A stretch of 64,000 bases of DNA from JAIBJN01 sp963775505 (GCA_963775505.1 CAVZIL010000007.1:1-64000); one strand, 5' to 3'; positions 1-8,242 are shown, counted from the first letter of the stretch. Notes: generated from the sequence alone by a model not told the origin. A program made the numbers and translations.

Positions 1-81
1 GTTCACCGCCCTGCTTGACGCCTGGCCGAAAGGACGGCTCGGCGCGCAGGAACGGCTCCGCAAGCACCTAATCGCCACGAC

Positions 82-717
82 GTGGAGGATCGCTTCGACA
101 CGGGGAGGACAGAGGCGTTCAGCGACGGCGTCTTCGCGATCGCGATCACGCTCCTCGTCCTCGAGCTCTCCGTGCCCGAGGAGTCGCTCGACGACCTCTT
201 CCGGGGGATCCTCGACCAGTGGCCGTCCTACCTCGCCTACGGCACGAGCTTCTGGACGATCGCCGGCGTGTGGCTCGTCCACCACGCCATCTTCAGGCGG
301 CTCAGGTACGCGGATCCGACGCTCATGCTGCTGAACCTCGTCCTGCTGATGGCGGTGTCGTTCCTGCCCTACCCCACCAAGCTGATGGCTGAGGCGATCC
401 AGAGCGCGGGCGCCGAGCGCGTCGCAGTCCTCTTCTACGGCGCGACGCTCCTTGTCATCTCCGTGATCGTCACGTCGCTCGGCCATTACGCGGCCGGTCG
501 CGGCGCGCTGCTCGCCGAGGGGGTGTCGGGGTCGGACCTCCAGGCCCGGATCGCCCGCTTGCGACCGAGCCTGGCGTTCTACGGCCCGCTGCTCGTGGCG
601 GCGATCTTCGTGCCCCAGCTGGCGGCGTTCGGGCTCCTCGCGGTGTCGCTACTGGCGACCGCGCTTCCTTCCACCTCAGACGCCGCGCGGCCTCGAGCTA
701 GCGACGTACCCCCTTAG
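82..717 (+). CDS. TMEM175-family potassium channel-like membrane protein
   Basis: A 211-residue protein predicted to span the membrane about six times. Residues 13-29 (FSDGVFAIAITLLVLEL) are the signature first helix of the TMEM175 (DUF1211) family, whose bacterial members form tetrameric, weakly selective K+ channels. Further hydrophobic stretches lie near residues 50-70, 80-98, 113-135 and 165-195. The tail is Ser/Ala/Arg-rich. The start is GTG at 82; no good Shine-Dalgarno is visible. The next gene follows in the same direction with its own promoter-like sequence. Family assignment is firm; ion selectivity cannot be read from the sequence. Confidence 0.85.
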   Translation: MEDRFDTGRTEAFSDGVFAIAITLLVLELSVPEESLDDLFRGILDQWPSYLAYGTSFWTIAGVWLVHHAIFRRLRYADPTLMLLNLVLLMAVSFLPYPTKLMAEAIQSAGAERVAVLFYGATLLVISVIVTSLGHYAAGRGALLAEGVSGSDLQARIARLRPSLAFYGPLLVAAIFVPQLAAFGLLAVSLLATALPSTSDAARPRASDVPP

Positions 718-743
718 ACCGGCTTGCTCACTCGTTTTAGGGT
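714..743 (+). promoter_or_regulatory. Candidate promoter for the LuxR-type gene
   Basis: A TTAGAC box (714-719) and a TAGGGT box (738-743) are separated by 18 nt. Their position, downstream of the TTG at 724, argues that the regulator starts at GTG 778. Inference from motif spacing only. Confidence 0.35.
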
Positions 744-777
744 GTTGTCCACAGGGGGGCCTGCCGATCACCGGAGC

Positions 778-1113
778 GTGGACGCCGCAGAGCGCAAGAG
801 CATCCTGAGCAGGTACCTGGACCACTCGCGTCGCTTCGACGAGGTGGCCGCCAAGCGCAACGGCCGCGACCAGAGCGCCGACGTGATCCCGCTCACCCCG
901 CCGCTCCGCGAGCTCGAGCAGGAGCCGACCATGCGCGAGATCGAGGTCTTGCAACTGATCTCGGACGGCCTGGTGAACCGCGAGATCGGCCAGCGCCTCT
1001 TCCTCTCAGAGGAGACGGTCAAGTCGCACGTGAGGCACCTGCTGGCGAAGCTCCAGGCCCGCAGCAGAGCGCATGCGGTCGCCATCGGTTTCCGCCGCGG
1101 CCTGATCACCTAG
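778..1113 (+). CDS. LuxR-type HTH transcriptional regulator (small)
   Basis: About 111 residues from GTG 778. The C-terminal half is a LuxR/FixJ helix-turn-helix: the segment from TMREIEVLQLISDGLVNREI through EETVKSHVRHLL carries the usual Glu-Val-Leu, Asn-Glu-Ile and Val-Lys-Ser-His positions. The N-terminal 45 residues are polar and match no receiver or autoinducer domain I can recognise, so the sensing mechanism is unknown. TTG 724 is an alternative in-frame start but lies before the best promoter box. It is one of three LuxR-type regulators within 5.8 kb. Confidence 0.75.
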   Translation: MDAAERKSILSRYLDHSRRFDEVAAKRNGRDQSADVIPLTPPLRELEQEPTMREIEVLQLISDGLVNREIGQRLFLSEETVKSHVRHLLAKLQARSRAHAVAIGFRRGLIT

Positions 1114-1166
1114 CTCAGCGCTACGGGTGCACTGGAAGCCCGGCGCGTCGTGGTGAAGCGGCCAGG

Positions 1167-1233
1167 TCTTCCACAGCTTCCACAGCCCTGTTGACAAATC
1201 CCTCATCGGAGGGATGTCGCAAACTGTGGAAAA
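1167..1233. promoter_or_regulatory. Cluster of DnaA-box-like 9-mers
   Basis: TCTTCCACA (1167-1175) and GCTTCCACA (1176-1184) are adjacent, and TGTGGAAAA (1225-1233, inverted TTTTCCACA) follows; TTGTCCACA lies at 745-753. TTTTCCACA fits the relaxed TTWTNCACA box and TTGTCCACA is the form favoured in high-GC actinobacteria. No dnaA, dnaN or gyr gene is near, so this is probably not oriC. Confidence 0.3.
1191..1215 (+). promoter_or_regulatory. TTGACA box with operator-like dyad
   Basis: A consensus -35 hexamer TTGACA (1191-1196) is followed at once by a perfect 7-bp dyad, ATCCCTC (1198-1204) and GAGGGAT (1209-1215), in what would be the promoter spacer. No clear -10 box is present. The rest of the 299-nt gap (1114-1412) holds the DnaA-like boxes and a CCCC-TTTT-GGGG mini-hairpin (1387-1398) before the HD-GYP gene. 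Confidence 0.35.
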
Positions 1234-1412
1234 ACTAAGACTTCGGGAGGTTTGCTACCAGCCCCTAGAACTGCCAGCGAGCGCGGCGATCGATGCGAGC
1301 GTGGCGAGAACAGCCAGCAGTCGACTTTGCCAATGCAGCACAACGACTCCTCTCTCTACAGGGACAACGGCTTGATGGAGCCTATACCCCTTTTGGGGGA
1401 TAAGCAAGAGTT

Positions 1413-2798
1413 TTGACAAGCTTTGCTCAGAATTCGGCTGCGGCGCCCGACCGTTCGTTCCGAGCCTCCATCCAGCCGATCAACCTCTACGCCGCAGGTC
1501 TCGTCTGCCTGACAGCTGGGCTCGCCTTCGTACTTGCGGTCATGGGGACGTCGATCGGGCCGCTTTGGGCGATTCTCGTTCTCGGGACGTTTTCAATGCT
1601 CGCAGAGCGCCAGCCAGTTCGGATGAGCGCGAACCTGGAGATCACCGTGTCCGTTCTCCCGGTTGTCTTCGCGGCTGTCGCGTTCGGTCCCCTCACCGCC
1701 ATGGCCATCGGGGCCCTGGGTCTCGCTGTGACCTTCGAGCCCCCGTACGTTCGCTGGCTAATCTGGACGTGCAGCCGAGCCCTGGCTGCCGGGCTCGCTG
1801 GCGTTGCCGCTTTCGCGGTACTCGCCGAAATGTCGTCAGCGCAGCTTTTCGGTGCCGTGCTCGTCGCCGTCGTGGTCATTGAGGCCGTTGACGCCGCTCT
1901 CGCCGCCTCTGTAATCGCAGTCCGGAAGAGCGGCGATTACGTTGGCTTCCTCCGGCTGTTGAAGCCGATCGTGCTTGGCGCAGTACCCCTCTATGTCCCT
2001 GTGATCCTTCTCCTTGTCTACGCATATGAGCACATCTCCGCCTGGAGCTTAATCCTTTTCCTTGCACCGGCCATCGCCGCTCATCGGCTACACGGCCTTT
2101 ACCGTCAGCAGCAGGACACGACTGAGCAGCTGAGAGTCGCGAATGATCGACTTGAACGTGCCAGTCTGTCGTTCGCGGCGGCTCTTATCGCAGCGTTGGA
2201 CGCGCGAGATCAGTACACGGCCGGGCATTCGGCTGCAGTGGCGGTGTACGCGAGGGATATCGCGGCGCGGCTTGATCTATCGGAAGAGGAGCAGCAGCTA
2301 GCGCATCTCTGTGGACTAGTTCACGACATCGGCAAGGTCGGCCTTCCGGCCGGACTCCTCGAAAAGCCTGGCGCTCTGACGCTTGAGGAACGTCGCCGAA
2401 TGGAGGAGCATTCAGCTATCGGTGAACGGATCCTCGCCAAAGTTGACGACTATGCTGAGATCGCCAGAGTCGTTAGACATCATCACGAGCGCATGGATGG
2501 CAATGGCTACCCTGATCGTCTGAGGGGAGCTCAGATCCCGCTTGTCTCTCGAATCATTGCGGTCGCGGATGCGTACAACGCCATGACATCAGGGCGCCCT
2601 TATCGCGATGCAATGCCGAGTCGGGTTGCCCGCTTCCGCCTTGCGCAAGCCGCGGGCGCGCAGTTCGACGCGAGTGTAGTAGCAGCCTTCGAAGCTATTC
2701 TCGCCGGGGCGTCCGAGACCTACCTGTCTGGTGCCCGCTCCGACTTCACCGTGGAGGCTCAGCGGCACCTACCGATAGCTGTCGCTAGCGTCGCCTAA
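1413..2798 (+). CDS. Membrane HD-GYP domain protein (putative c-di-GMP phosphodiesterase)
   Basis: 461 residues. Residues 20-225 are very hydrophobic (about 6-8 membrane segments, an MASE-like sensor), followed by a short helical linker near 228-252. Residues about 255-430 form an HD-GYP domain with HDIGK, HHHERMDGNGYP and the DAYNAMTSGRPYR segment, so the metal ligands and the GYP signature are intact. HD-GYP proteins hydrolyse cyclic di-GMP. The start is TTG 1413, preceded by GCAAGAG. The base composition looks less GC-rich than most of the window, and the 3' end overlaps the convergent MalT-like gene by 14 bp. Confidence 0.85.
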   Translation: MTSFAQNSAAAPDRSFRASIQPINLYAAGLVCLTAGLAFVLAVMGTSIGPLWAILVLGTFSMLAERQPVRMSANLEITVSVLPVVFAAVAFGPLTAMAIGALGLAVTFEPPYVRWLIWTCSRALAAGLAGVAAFAVLAEMSSAQLFGAVLVAVVVIEAVDAALAASVIAVRKSGDYVGFLRLLKPIVLGAVPLYVPVILLLVYAYEHISAWSLILFLAPAIAAHRLHGLYRQQQDTTEQLRVANDRLERASLSFAAALIAALDARDQYTAGHSAAVAVYARDIAARLDLSEEEQQLAHLCGLVHDIGKVGLPAGLLEKPGALTLEERRRMEEHSAIGERILAKVDDYAEIARVVRHHHERMDGNGYPDRLRGAQIPLVSRIIAVADAYNAMTSGRPYRDAMPSRVARFRLAQAAGAQFDASVVAAFEAILAGASETYLSGARSDFTVEAQRHLPIAVASVA

Positions 2799-5361
2799 TC
2801 ATCCTGAGGTTCGAGATCTCCGGACCTCTCAAGGCGGCCTGTAGCCGCGTGTGAACGCCGAGCTTTTCGAAGATGTGTCGCACATGAACCTTCACAGTGC
2901 TCGGTGCAATGAACAGGCGCGCGGCAATTTCAGCGTTGGTCATGCCATCGGAGAGAAGCCTCAAGACCTCGCGTTCTCGTATGGTCAGACCGCCGAAAGG
3001 ATTATCAGCCTCGTGGACGCGGACATCGATTCCGACCGACGCCGCAAGTTCGTGATCCCGGCTCTTCGCTAGGAGCCTCGCCAGTATCTCGGCCACTTCC
3101 TGATGTGACGATGCAGCTCGCAGCAGTCCCGGATACACCCTGTAGGCAAACACGATGCCATCAAGGTATGCAGCCCGGCTGCACTCAATGACAGTTTTTG
3201 CAGCCCTCGCTTGAAATCGTTCGAAAGCTCCGTCGACACCTGCTGCAATCGCATCGCCCAGCTCAGCAAGATGAACTATCTCGATGCTTGAGCCATTGCG
3301 GCGAGCCTGAGCCGCAGTCGAGCGTGCGCGTTCAGCGTCTCCACTTGCGGCTAGGACGATCGAACGCGCGGCGAGATGACTTCCGAGGGCCCTTGGGGGA
3401 GCATTGACCCCAGCAAGGCCCTTGCTGGTGGCAAGGGAGTTGTCGAGGCTGCCTCGGTACGCCTCGAGCCGAGCCTTCAGGGTCAGCCCCTCGACCAGGT
3501 AGAAGGGATCCTCCCGAGAGATCAAGGTCTGCCAAAAGCCACGCAGGCTCCGCTGAGCCTGGCCAAATGCCCTAAGGCCTAGTTCGGCAGCGGCCCGATG
3601 AAGCAGTGATGCGCCAAGTCCGAGGTCAAACCGAAGTTCACGGCACATGCGTACGGCTTCGTCTGCGAGATCTCGGCTGAGGGTGTAGTTGGCCTCGAAT
3701 CGCGCGGCACCGGCTGCCATTGCGAGGAAGCTTGTGGAGGCCAATGGATCAGTGGAGTACTCAAGCGAGTCGAGCAAGACCGCGAATCGGTTCCACTCAC
3801 CCGCCACGGACGCGGTCAGTTCCGCGGTGCCGTAGCGGCCGATCGCAAGTCGAAGCCGTGTGTCCAGATCATCGGAGTACCGTGCCTCGAGCTCATCGAG
3901 ATACTCGTGCATCCTCCCAGGCGCTATCTCGGTGACGGCCAGAAGTTGTCCCCAGAGAGCGTCCTTCAGGTCATCGTCGCTCTTGGCCGTTTCTCGGGCC
4001 GCCTGGAAGCTGTCGAAGGCGGCCTCCTCCTGAGATGTGAAGTGAAGGGCGCGGCCGGCCGCATTGCATGCCCACGCGTAGTCCGGGTCATCTTCTGTCA
4101 GCCGGCCAACGGTGTCGCGCGCGAGGGCGGCGGCGGCTGACATCTCGCCCCTGCGGATCAGCAACTCCGCGCGGGCAAGGGCCGCGCCGGGCACGGTCAC
4201 ACCGGCGGCTCCGCACGCCGAGAGCCACTTCTCGATCGTTTCGCCCTGGCCTTGCGCGAGCAGGCTTCGCGCTGCGCAGCCGACGATCTCAGCCGCCTCG
4301 GAGACATGGCCCGCCTGAAGTGAGAGTTCGAAAGCCTCCTCCCAGCGGGTGTGCTCCTTCGCGTCGTCGACGACCTTGCGTCGCAGGTACACCAGCCTCT
4401 CGGGGTCGTCCTCCTCGAGGCGTCGGCGGAGGAAGTCATGGATGAGCGGGTGGAAGACGAGCTCGCCGCCGGGGATCTCGTGGAGGAGGTCCTCATCGCG
4501 CAGCTTGACCAGCAGCGGCTCGGGCTCCTCGAGCCCGAGCACCTCGTCAGCCAGGCGCACGGTGATAGCTGACGGCACCGCGGCCGTCAGCATCACGCGC
4601 TGCACGGCCGGCGGCTCTGCTCGGAAGACTTCCTCCGCGAAGTACCGGTAGAGAGATTCCGAGGCCCGCTCCTCCGGGAAGGCGAGATCGGCAGAGAGGG
4701 CGGCAAGACCGATGACGGCGGGCCAGCCCTCGGCTTGGCGGACCAAGGCGCGAACCGCTTCGGTGGAACGACCTTCGAGCACGCGCGCTGCCTCTTCGGC
4801 CGTCATGGCGAGCTGGTCACGTCCGATCTCGAACGCCTCGCCGTAGAGAAAGCGGCGCGCTGTGGCCCAGCCCGGGCGGCGGCGTGTCGTGACTAGGACC
4901 CGGATCGGTGCCAGGGTGAGCAGCCAGTCGAGGAAGGCCTCGACCGGCGCCGACTCGGCCAAGAGGTGGTAGTCGTCGAGGACGACAATTCCGCCGCCCG
5001 GCCAGGTATCGAGATCTTCGGCGAGGAGTTCGGCGAGTGGCCGAGCCAGCCGGTCCGTTGCATCTCCTACCCGGAGGCGCTGGAGCACTCGCTCTCCTGC
5101 GCCAGGCACTACCGGGCCCACTGCTTCGGCTAGACCTGCCGAGAAAGCGCCAACGTCCGCAGACGCGGGCGTCGCGCGATACCACGCGATGTTTGCGCGG
5201 CCCTGGAGCCATTCTCGTGCGAGCGTCGTCTTGCCGTAGCCGGCGGGGGCGGTCAGCATGAGCGCCTGCGCCGTGGCCCCGTCGAGAAGGGCGGTCAGCC
5301 GCGGCCGCCGCGCATGTCGCCGGAAGAGCGGAGGTAGAGCGTTGTCCCGCGCGTTCCCCAC
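2785..5361 (-). CDS. Large MalT-like LuxR-family regulator (STAND ATPase)
   Basis: 858 residues. The Walker A loop APAGYGKTT is at residues 38-46 and Walker B (IVVLDDY) at about 125-131, followed by a winged-helix region and a long alpha-helical repeat region (about 330-780) as in MalT/LAL regulators. The C-terminus is a LuxR HTH (LTIREREVLRLLSDGMTNAE through STVKVHVRHIFEKL). Such proteins act as ATP-dependent switches that bind a small inducer through the helical repeats. No dedicated target operon is adjacent. The part coding the C-terminal half is less GC-rich than the ATPase part. Confidence 0.85.
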   Translation of the reverse strand: MGNARDNALPPLFRRHARRPRLTALLDGATAQALMLTAPAGYGKTTLAREWLQGRANIAWYRATPASADVGAFSAGLAEAVGPVVPGAGERVLQRLRVGDATDRLARPLAELLAEDLDTWPGGGIVVLDDYHLLAESAPVEAFLDWLLTLAPIRVLVTTRRRPGWATARRFLYGEAFEIGRDQLAMTAEEAARVLEGRSTEAVRALVRQAEGWPAVIGLAALSADLAFPEERASESLYRYFAEEVFRAEPPAVQRVMLTAAVPSAITVRLADEVLGLEEPEPLLVKLRDEDLLHEIPGGELVFHPLIHDFLRRRLEEDDPERLVYLRRKVVDDAKEHTRWEEAFELSLQAGHVSEAAEIVGCAARSLLAQGQGETIEKWLSACGAAGVTVPGAALARAELLIRRGEMSAAAALARDTVGRLTEDDPDYAWACNAAGRALHFTSQEEAAFDSFQAARETAKSDDDLKDALWGQLLAVTEIAPGRMHEYLDELEARYSDDLDTRLRLAIGRYGTAELTASVAGEWNRFAVLLDSLEYSTDPLASTSFLAMAAGAARFEANYTLSRDLADEAVRMCRELRFDLGLGASLLHRAAAELGLRAFGQAQRSLRGFWQTLISREDPFYLVEGLTLKARLEAYRGSLDNSLATSKGLAGVNAPPRALGSHLAARSIVLAASGDAERARSTAAQARRNGSSIEIVHLAELGDAIAAGVDGAFERFQARAAKTVIECSRAAYLDGIVFAYRVYPGLLRAASSHQEVAEILARLLAKSRDHELAASVGIDVRVHEADNPFGGLTIREREVLRLLSDGMTNAEIAARLFIAPSTVKVHVRHIFEKLGVHTRLQAALRGPEISNLRMIRRR

Positions 5362-5436
5362 GAACCGAGGCTCCCGAGTCGAGAGGGGACGAGCGTACCG
5401 CGTGTTCCCGCAGCCGGCTAGAGCCTTTTCGGACTA

Positions 5437-5469
5437 CCCGCGCCCGTGGCCATGAGCCACGGGCGCGGG
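5437..5469 (-). terminator. Strong GC hairpin downstream of the small LuxR gene
   Basis: A perfect 14-bp inverted repeat (5437-5450 with 5456-5469) around a 5-nt loop lies 18 nt after the stop of the 5488-5760 gene. No U-tract follows, as is usual for hairpin terminators in high-GC actinobacteria. Confidence 0.65.
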
Positions 5470-5487
5470 CCGGTCATCCCCGAGGCA

Positions 5488-5760
5488 TCAGTGCGGCGCG
5501 CGGGAGTCGTCGCGCACGCCGACTGCCGCCTCGAGGTTCTCGAGGGGGTCTTCCCCCGTCGCTTCGCGGTAGGCGGCGGGGATCTGCCGCCTCCGGCTCA
5601 CGCCGAGCTTCGTTCGCAGGACGTCCGAATGCGCCTTCGCCGTTCGGGGGGAGACGCCGAGCCGCTCGGCGATCTCGACGTTCGAGCACCCGGAGGCGAT
5701 CAACCGGACAACCTGGCGCTGGCGCTCCGTGAACCTGATTCCGCCGTAGATACTCAGCAT
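5488..5760 (-). CDS. Stand-alone LuxR-type HTH protein
   Basis: 90 residues. Residues 10-65 form a LuxR/GerE helix-turn-helix (TERQRQVVRLIASGCSNVEI, then AERLGVSPRTAKAHSDVLRT) with Ala-Lys-Ala-His in the recognition helix instead of the usual Val-Lys-x-His. No receiver or sensor domain is present, so it is either an orphan DNA-binding protein or partners another regulator. It is on the same strand as the MalT-like gene but separated from it by a strong hairpin. Confidence 0.7.
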   Translation of the reverse strand: MLSIYGGIRFTERQRQVVRLIASGCSNVEIAERLGVSPRTAKAHSDVLRTKLGVSRRRQIPAAYREATGEDPLENLEAAVGVRDDSRAPH

Positions 5761-5821
5761 GGCGGCGATCTTGGCAGCGACCAGCCCGCCTGGCTATTGG
5801 CCCGGCGGGGGATCTTGTCGC

Positions 5822-6850
5822 CTACCCCCGTTGGCGTACGAAGGCGGCGGCATGGCCGCGAGCGTTCACCGCCCTCGCCCCGTCCGGCTCCAGGGCGCCG
5901 ATCCGCAGGAGCAGCGCGAGCTCGTCGCGGAGGTGCGTCTGCATCATCTCCGGGCCGTCCGTGGCGATCGTGAACGCGACGCCCCGGTCCGAGAACGCGC
6001 GCACGGTCTCCTTGAGCTCGTCCTCGTCCGCGAGCGCGCCCGTGAGGAGGTTCGAGCTGGGGCAGATCTCGAGCACGGTCTCGGTCTCGCGCAGGGCGCG
6101 CATCGTCTCCTCGTCCTTCGCGGCGAGGATGCCGTGGCCGATGCGGTCGGGGCGGAGGTGCTCGACGACCTCGCCGATCTCCTCGATGCCGTGCCGGCCG
6201 CCCTCCTCGCCGACGTGGATCGTGACGCCCAGGCCGCCCGCCCGGGCCTCCTCGACCAGCGGCGCCAGGTCGCGGTACGGGTAGCGGCCGCCGTCGGGCC
6301 GGGGGCCGGCGATGTCGACGCCGACGACGCCGCGGTCGGAGTAGCGGATCGCCTTCTCGACGATGACCTCGTTCTGCTCGGCGGTGAAGGTGCGGTCCAT
6401 CATCAGGATCAGGCCGGCGCGCACCTTCGGGTACTCGAGCCGGGCGCGGTCGAGGCCGCGCGAGGCGGCCATGATGATGTGGTCGAGGTCGCGCTCGCCG
6501 CCGCGGTTTCGCTTCATCGGGTTGAAGCGGAGCTCGAGCGTCGTGATGTTCTGGGTGCGGTAGGCGCCGCCGATGGCGCCGTGCACGGAGCGCTCGACCG
6601 CGAGCGGGCTCGACTGGATCAGCTCCGTCCACTTGTAGATGGCGTCGAGCTCGGGAAGCCCCTTCACGCCGCGCGGGTCGACGGTGACGAGCTCGACGAA
6701 GTCCCAGTAGTCCTGCACCGGCAGGGCGATGCCCTGCTCGTGGGCGAGGCTCCACATGACCGCCGGGTCGACGGAGCCGCCGAGGTGGGTGTGCAGCTCG
6801 GCCAGGCCCTCGCGGCGCAGCTCGTCGACGAGGGCGAGGCTCTCGGGCAC
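5822..6850 (-). CDS. add: Adenosine deaminase family protein
   Basis: 342 residues covering the whole metallo-dependent amidohydrolase fold. Metal and catalytic motifs are in order: HTHLGG (residues 20-25), HVGEEGG near 200, RIGHG near 237, CPSSN near 262 and TDGPEMM near 300. The family converts adenosine to inosine and ammonia for purine salvage. A few bacterial members act on adenine or related substrates, so exact substrate is uncertain. The start is GTG 6850, five bases from the end of the structured element at 6855-7016. Confidence 0.85.
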   Translation of the reverse strand: MPESLALVDELRREGLAELHTHLGGSVDPAVMWSLAHEQGIALPVQDYWDFVELVTVDPRGVKGLPELDAIYKWTELIQSSPLAVERSVHGAIGGAYRTQNITTLELRFNPMKRNRGGERDLDHIIMAASRGLDRARLEYPKVRAGLILMMDRTFTAEQNEVIVEKAIRYSDRGVVGVDIAGPRPDGGRYPYRDLAPLVEEARAGGLGVTIHVGEEGGRHGIEEIGEVVEHLRPDRIGHGILAAKDEETMRALRETETVLEICPSSNLLTGALADEDELKETVRAFSDRGVAFTIATDGPEMMQTHLRDELALLLRIGALEPDGARAVNARGHAAAFVRQRG

Positions 6851-6854
6851 GCTA

Positions 6855-7016
6855 GTGCCCCTTCAAGTGATGCTGCCTAGCTTCTGCGTCGCGAGCACCA
6901 AGCGAGAGTCCGCACGCGTCCGCAGCCAAGGCTGGACGCCTTGGCAAGGACGGGGGTGGGCTCTCGCGCCGCGTGATCGCGGGGCAGAAGGAGGCGTGTA
7001 TTGCTTGGAGGGGCAC
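6855..7016 (+). ncRNA. Candidate structured RNA or MITE-like element
   Basis: A 162-nt segment closed by a 13-nt terminal inverted repeat (6855-6867 with 7004-7016, one G.U). Nested inside are 6875-6878/6992-6995, 6881-6887/6984-6990, 6902-6911/6958-6967 (10 pairs, one G.U), 6917-6921/6948-6952, apex hairpin 6925-6932/6938-6945, and side hairpin 6969-6973/6978-6982. About 50 pairs form a branched fold. The two imperfect pairs are G.U wobbles only if the plus strand is the RNA. It supplies the odd C-terminal tail of the aminotransferase on the other strand. It could instead be a hairpin transposon relic; no target duplication is evident. I recognise no known RNA family. Confidence 0.5.
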
Positions 7017-8215
7017 CTGCCCCGCTCCGCCGCGGCCACCGCGAGCGTTCCGCCGGCCAGCCGCTCGGGGATCGTCTCGATCCGGTCGACGGGCTCGGCG
7101 CTGAAGACGAAGCGGACGTGCCGGTCGGCGACCGGCCCGCCCCAGCCGACCATGGCGGTCGCGGCGATCGCGCTCTCCTCGAGGAGGAGGCGCGAGGCCG
7201 TGGGGGCGTCGTAGCCGAGCTCCTCGACGTCGAGGAGGAGCGACCAGCCGCCGCCGGGCTTGACGAAGGGCCAGCCGGGAAGCCCGCCGAGCAGCGCGTT
7301 TCGCCGGCGCTCGAGCTCCGCGACGCACTCGGAGACGTGCTCCTGCTGGCCGCGCAGTACGGCGGCCGCGGCCGCGCGCGCGATCTGGACGGGCGCGGTC
7401 GTGTTGTAGACGTGCGCCCAGCCGGCGTCCTCGACCGTCTGCGCGGGCCCGGCGACCCAGCCCACGCGCCAGCCGATCATCCTGTGCTCCTTCGAGAGCG
7501 AGCCGGCGACGACCGTCCGCTCGGCCATGCCCTCGAAGTGGAGCGGGTGGTGGAGCGGCCGCCCGTCGTAGAGGATCCGCTCCATCGCCGAGTCGTAGAC
7601 GAGGAAGAGGTCGCGGTCGCGGCAGAGGTCGCAGACGAGCCGCCAGTCCTCCTCGTCGAAGGTGCCTCCGGACGGCATCGACGGGCTCATGAGCAGCATG
7701 CTCGTCGTCCTCTCGCCTACCGCGGCGGCGAGCGCGTCGCGGTCGAGCCGCCACTCGCCTTCGGAGATGCGGAACGGAACCGCCTTCGGCGTCCCGCCGG
7801 CGAGATGGACGCGGTTGACGATGCCGGCGTACGTCGGGTCGGTGACGATCACCTCGTCGCCGGGGTCGACGGTGACGAGCAGCGTGTCGAGGATCCCCTC
7901 GAGGCCGCCGCAGGTGATGACGATCTCGCGCTCGGGGTCGTAGGGATGGCCGGTGCGGGCGGCGAGGAAGGCGGCGATCGCCTCGCGCAGGTGCATGTCG
8001 CCGGTGAACGGCAGCCAGCTGTTCGCCTCCGGCGTCTCGAGGCTCCTGGCCGTCACGCCGACCGCCTCGGGCGGCAGGGGGAGGTCGGTGTCGAGGTTCT
8101 CCATGCGGAGCACCGGCCAGCGGGTGCTCGCGCGCGCCGGCTGCTCCACCGCCGCCGCGACCCGGTCGATCCCGAATCCGCGGATCGGGCCGAGCCGCTG
8201 CGCCCTCTTGATCAC
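6863..8215 (-). CDS. Class I/II PLP-dependent aminotransferase
   Basis: 450 residues. Residues about 40-395 are a fold-type I aminotransferase: the GGLEGILDTL segment, LVYDSAMERILYD with the pyridine-binding Asp, SLSKEHRMIGWRVGW with the Schiff-base Lys, and the late Arg in VRFVFS. The amino-acid substrate cannot be told. The last 55 residues are not family-like: this tail is read through the self-complementary element at 6855-7016 and the stop sits in its terminal repeat. A TAAACT box lies 6 nt before GTG 8215. Confidence 0.8.
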   Translation of the reverse strand: MIKRAQRLGPIRGFGIDRVAAAVEQPARASTRWPVLRMENLDTDLPLPPEAVGVTARSLETPEANSWLPFTGDMHLREAIAAFLAARTGHPYDPEREIVITCGGLEGILDTLLVTVDPGDEVIVTDPTYAGIVNRVHLAGGTPKAVPFRISEGEWRLDRDALAAAVGERTTSMLLMSPSMPSGGTFDEEDWRLVCDLCRDRDLFLVYDSAMERILYDGRPLHHPLHFEGMAERTVVAGSLSKEHRMIGWRVGWVAGPAQTVEDAGWAHVYNTTAPVQIARAAAAAVLRGQQEHVSECVAELERRRNALLGGLPGWPFVKPGGGWSLLLDVEELGYDAPTASRLLLEESAIAATAMVGWGGPVADRHVRFVFSAEPVDRIETIPERLAGGTLAVAAAERGRCPSKQYTPPSAPRSRGARAHPRPCQGVQPWLRTRADSRLVLATQKLGSIT

Positions 8216-8221
8216 GCCGCG

Positions 8222-8227
8222 AGTTTA
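8222..8227 (-). promoter_or_regulatory. Leaderless -10 box, aminotransferase
   Basis: TAAACT read on the minus strand ends 6 nt before the GTG start at 8215, the spacing expected when transcription begins at the start codon. Confidence 0.5.
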
Positions 8228-8242
8228 ATCGTGCCTCCCGGG

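Noticed and set aside
1..81. Possible tail of a gene entering from the left edge (reads FTALLDAWPKGRLGAQERLR)
   Set aside because: The frame does not stop sensibly and there is too little sequence to name a gene; the only nearby stop is out of frame.
745..1233. Chromosome replication origin
   Set aside because: Only four imperfect boxes and no dnaA, dnaN, recF or gyrB nearby.
6855..7016. Known small RNAs (SRP RNA, 6S RNA, tmRNA, RNase P)
   Set aside because: Size or apex sequences do not fit; for example the SRP apex GGAAGG/AGCAG signature is absent.
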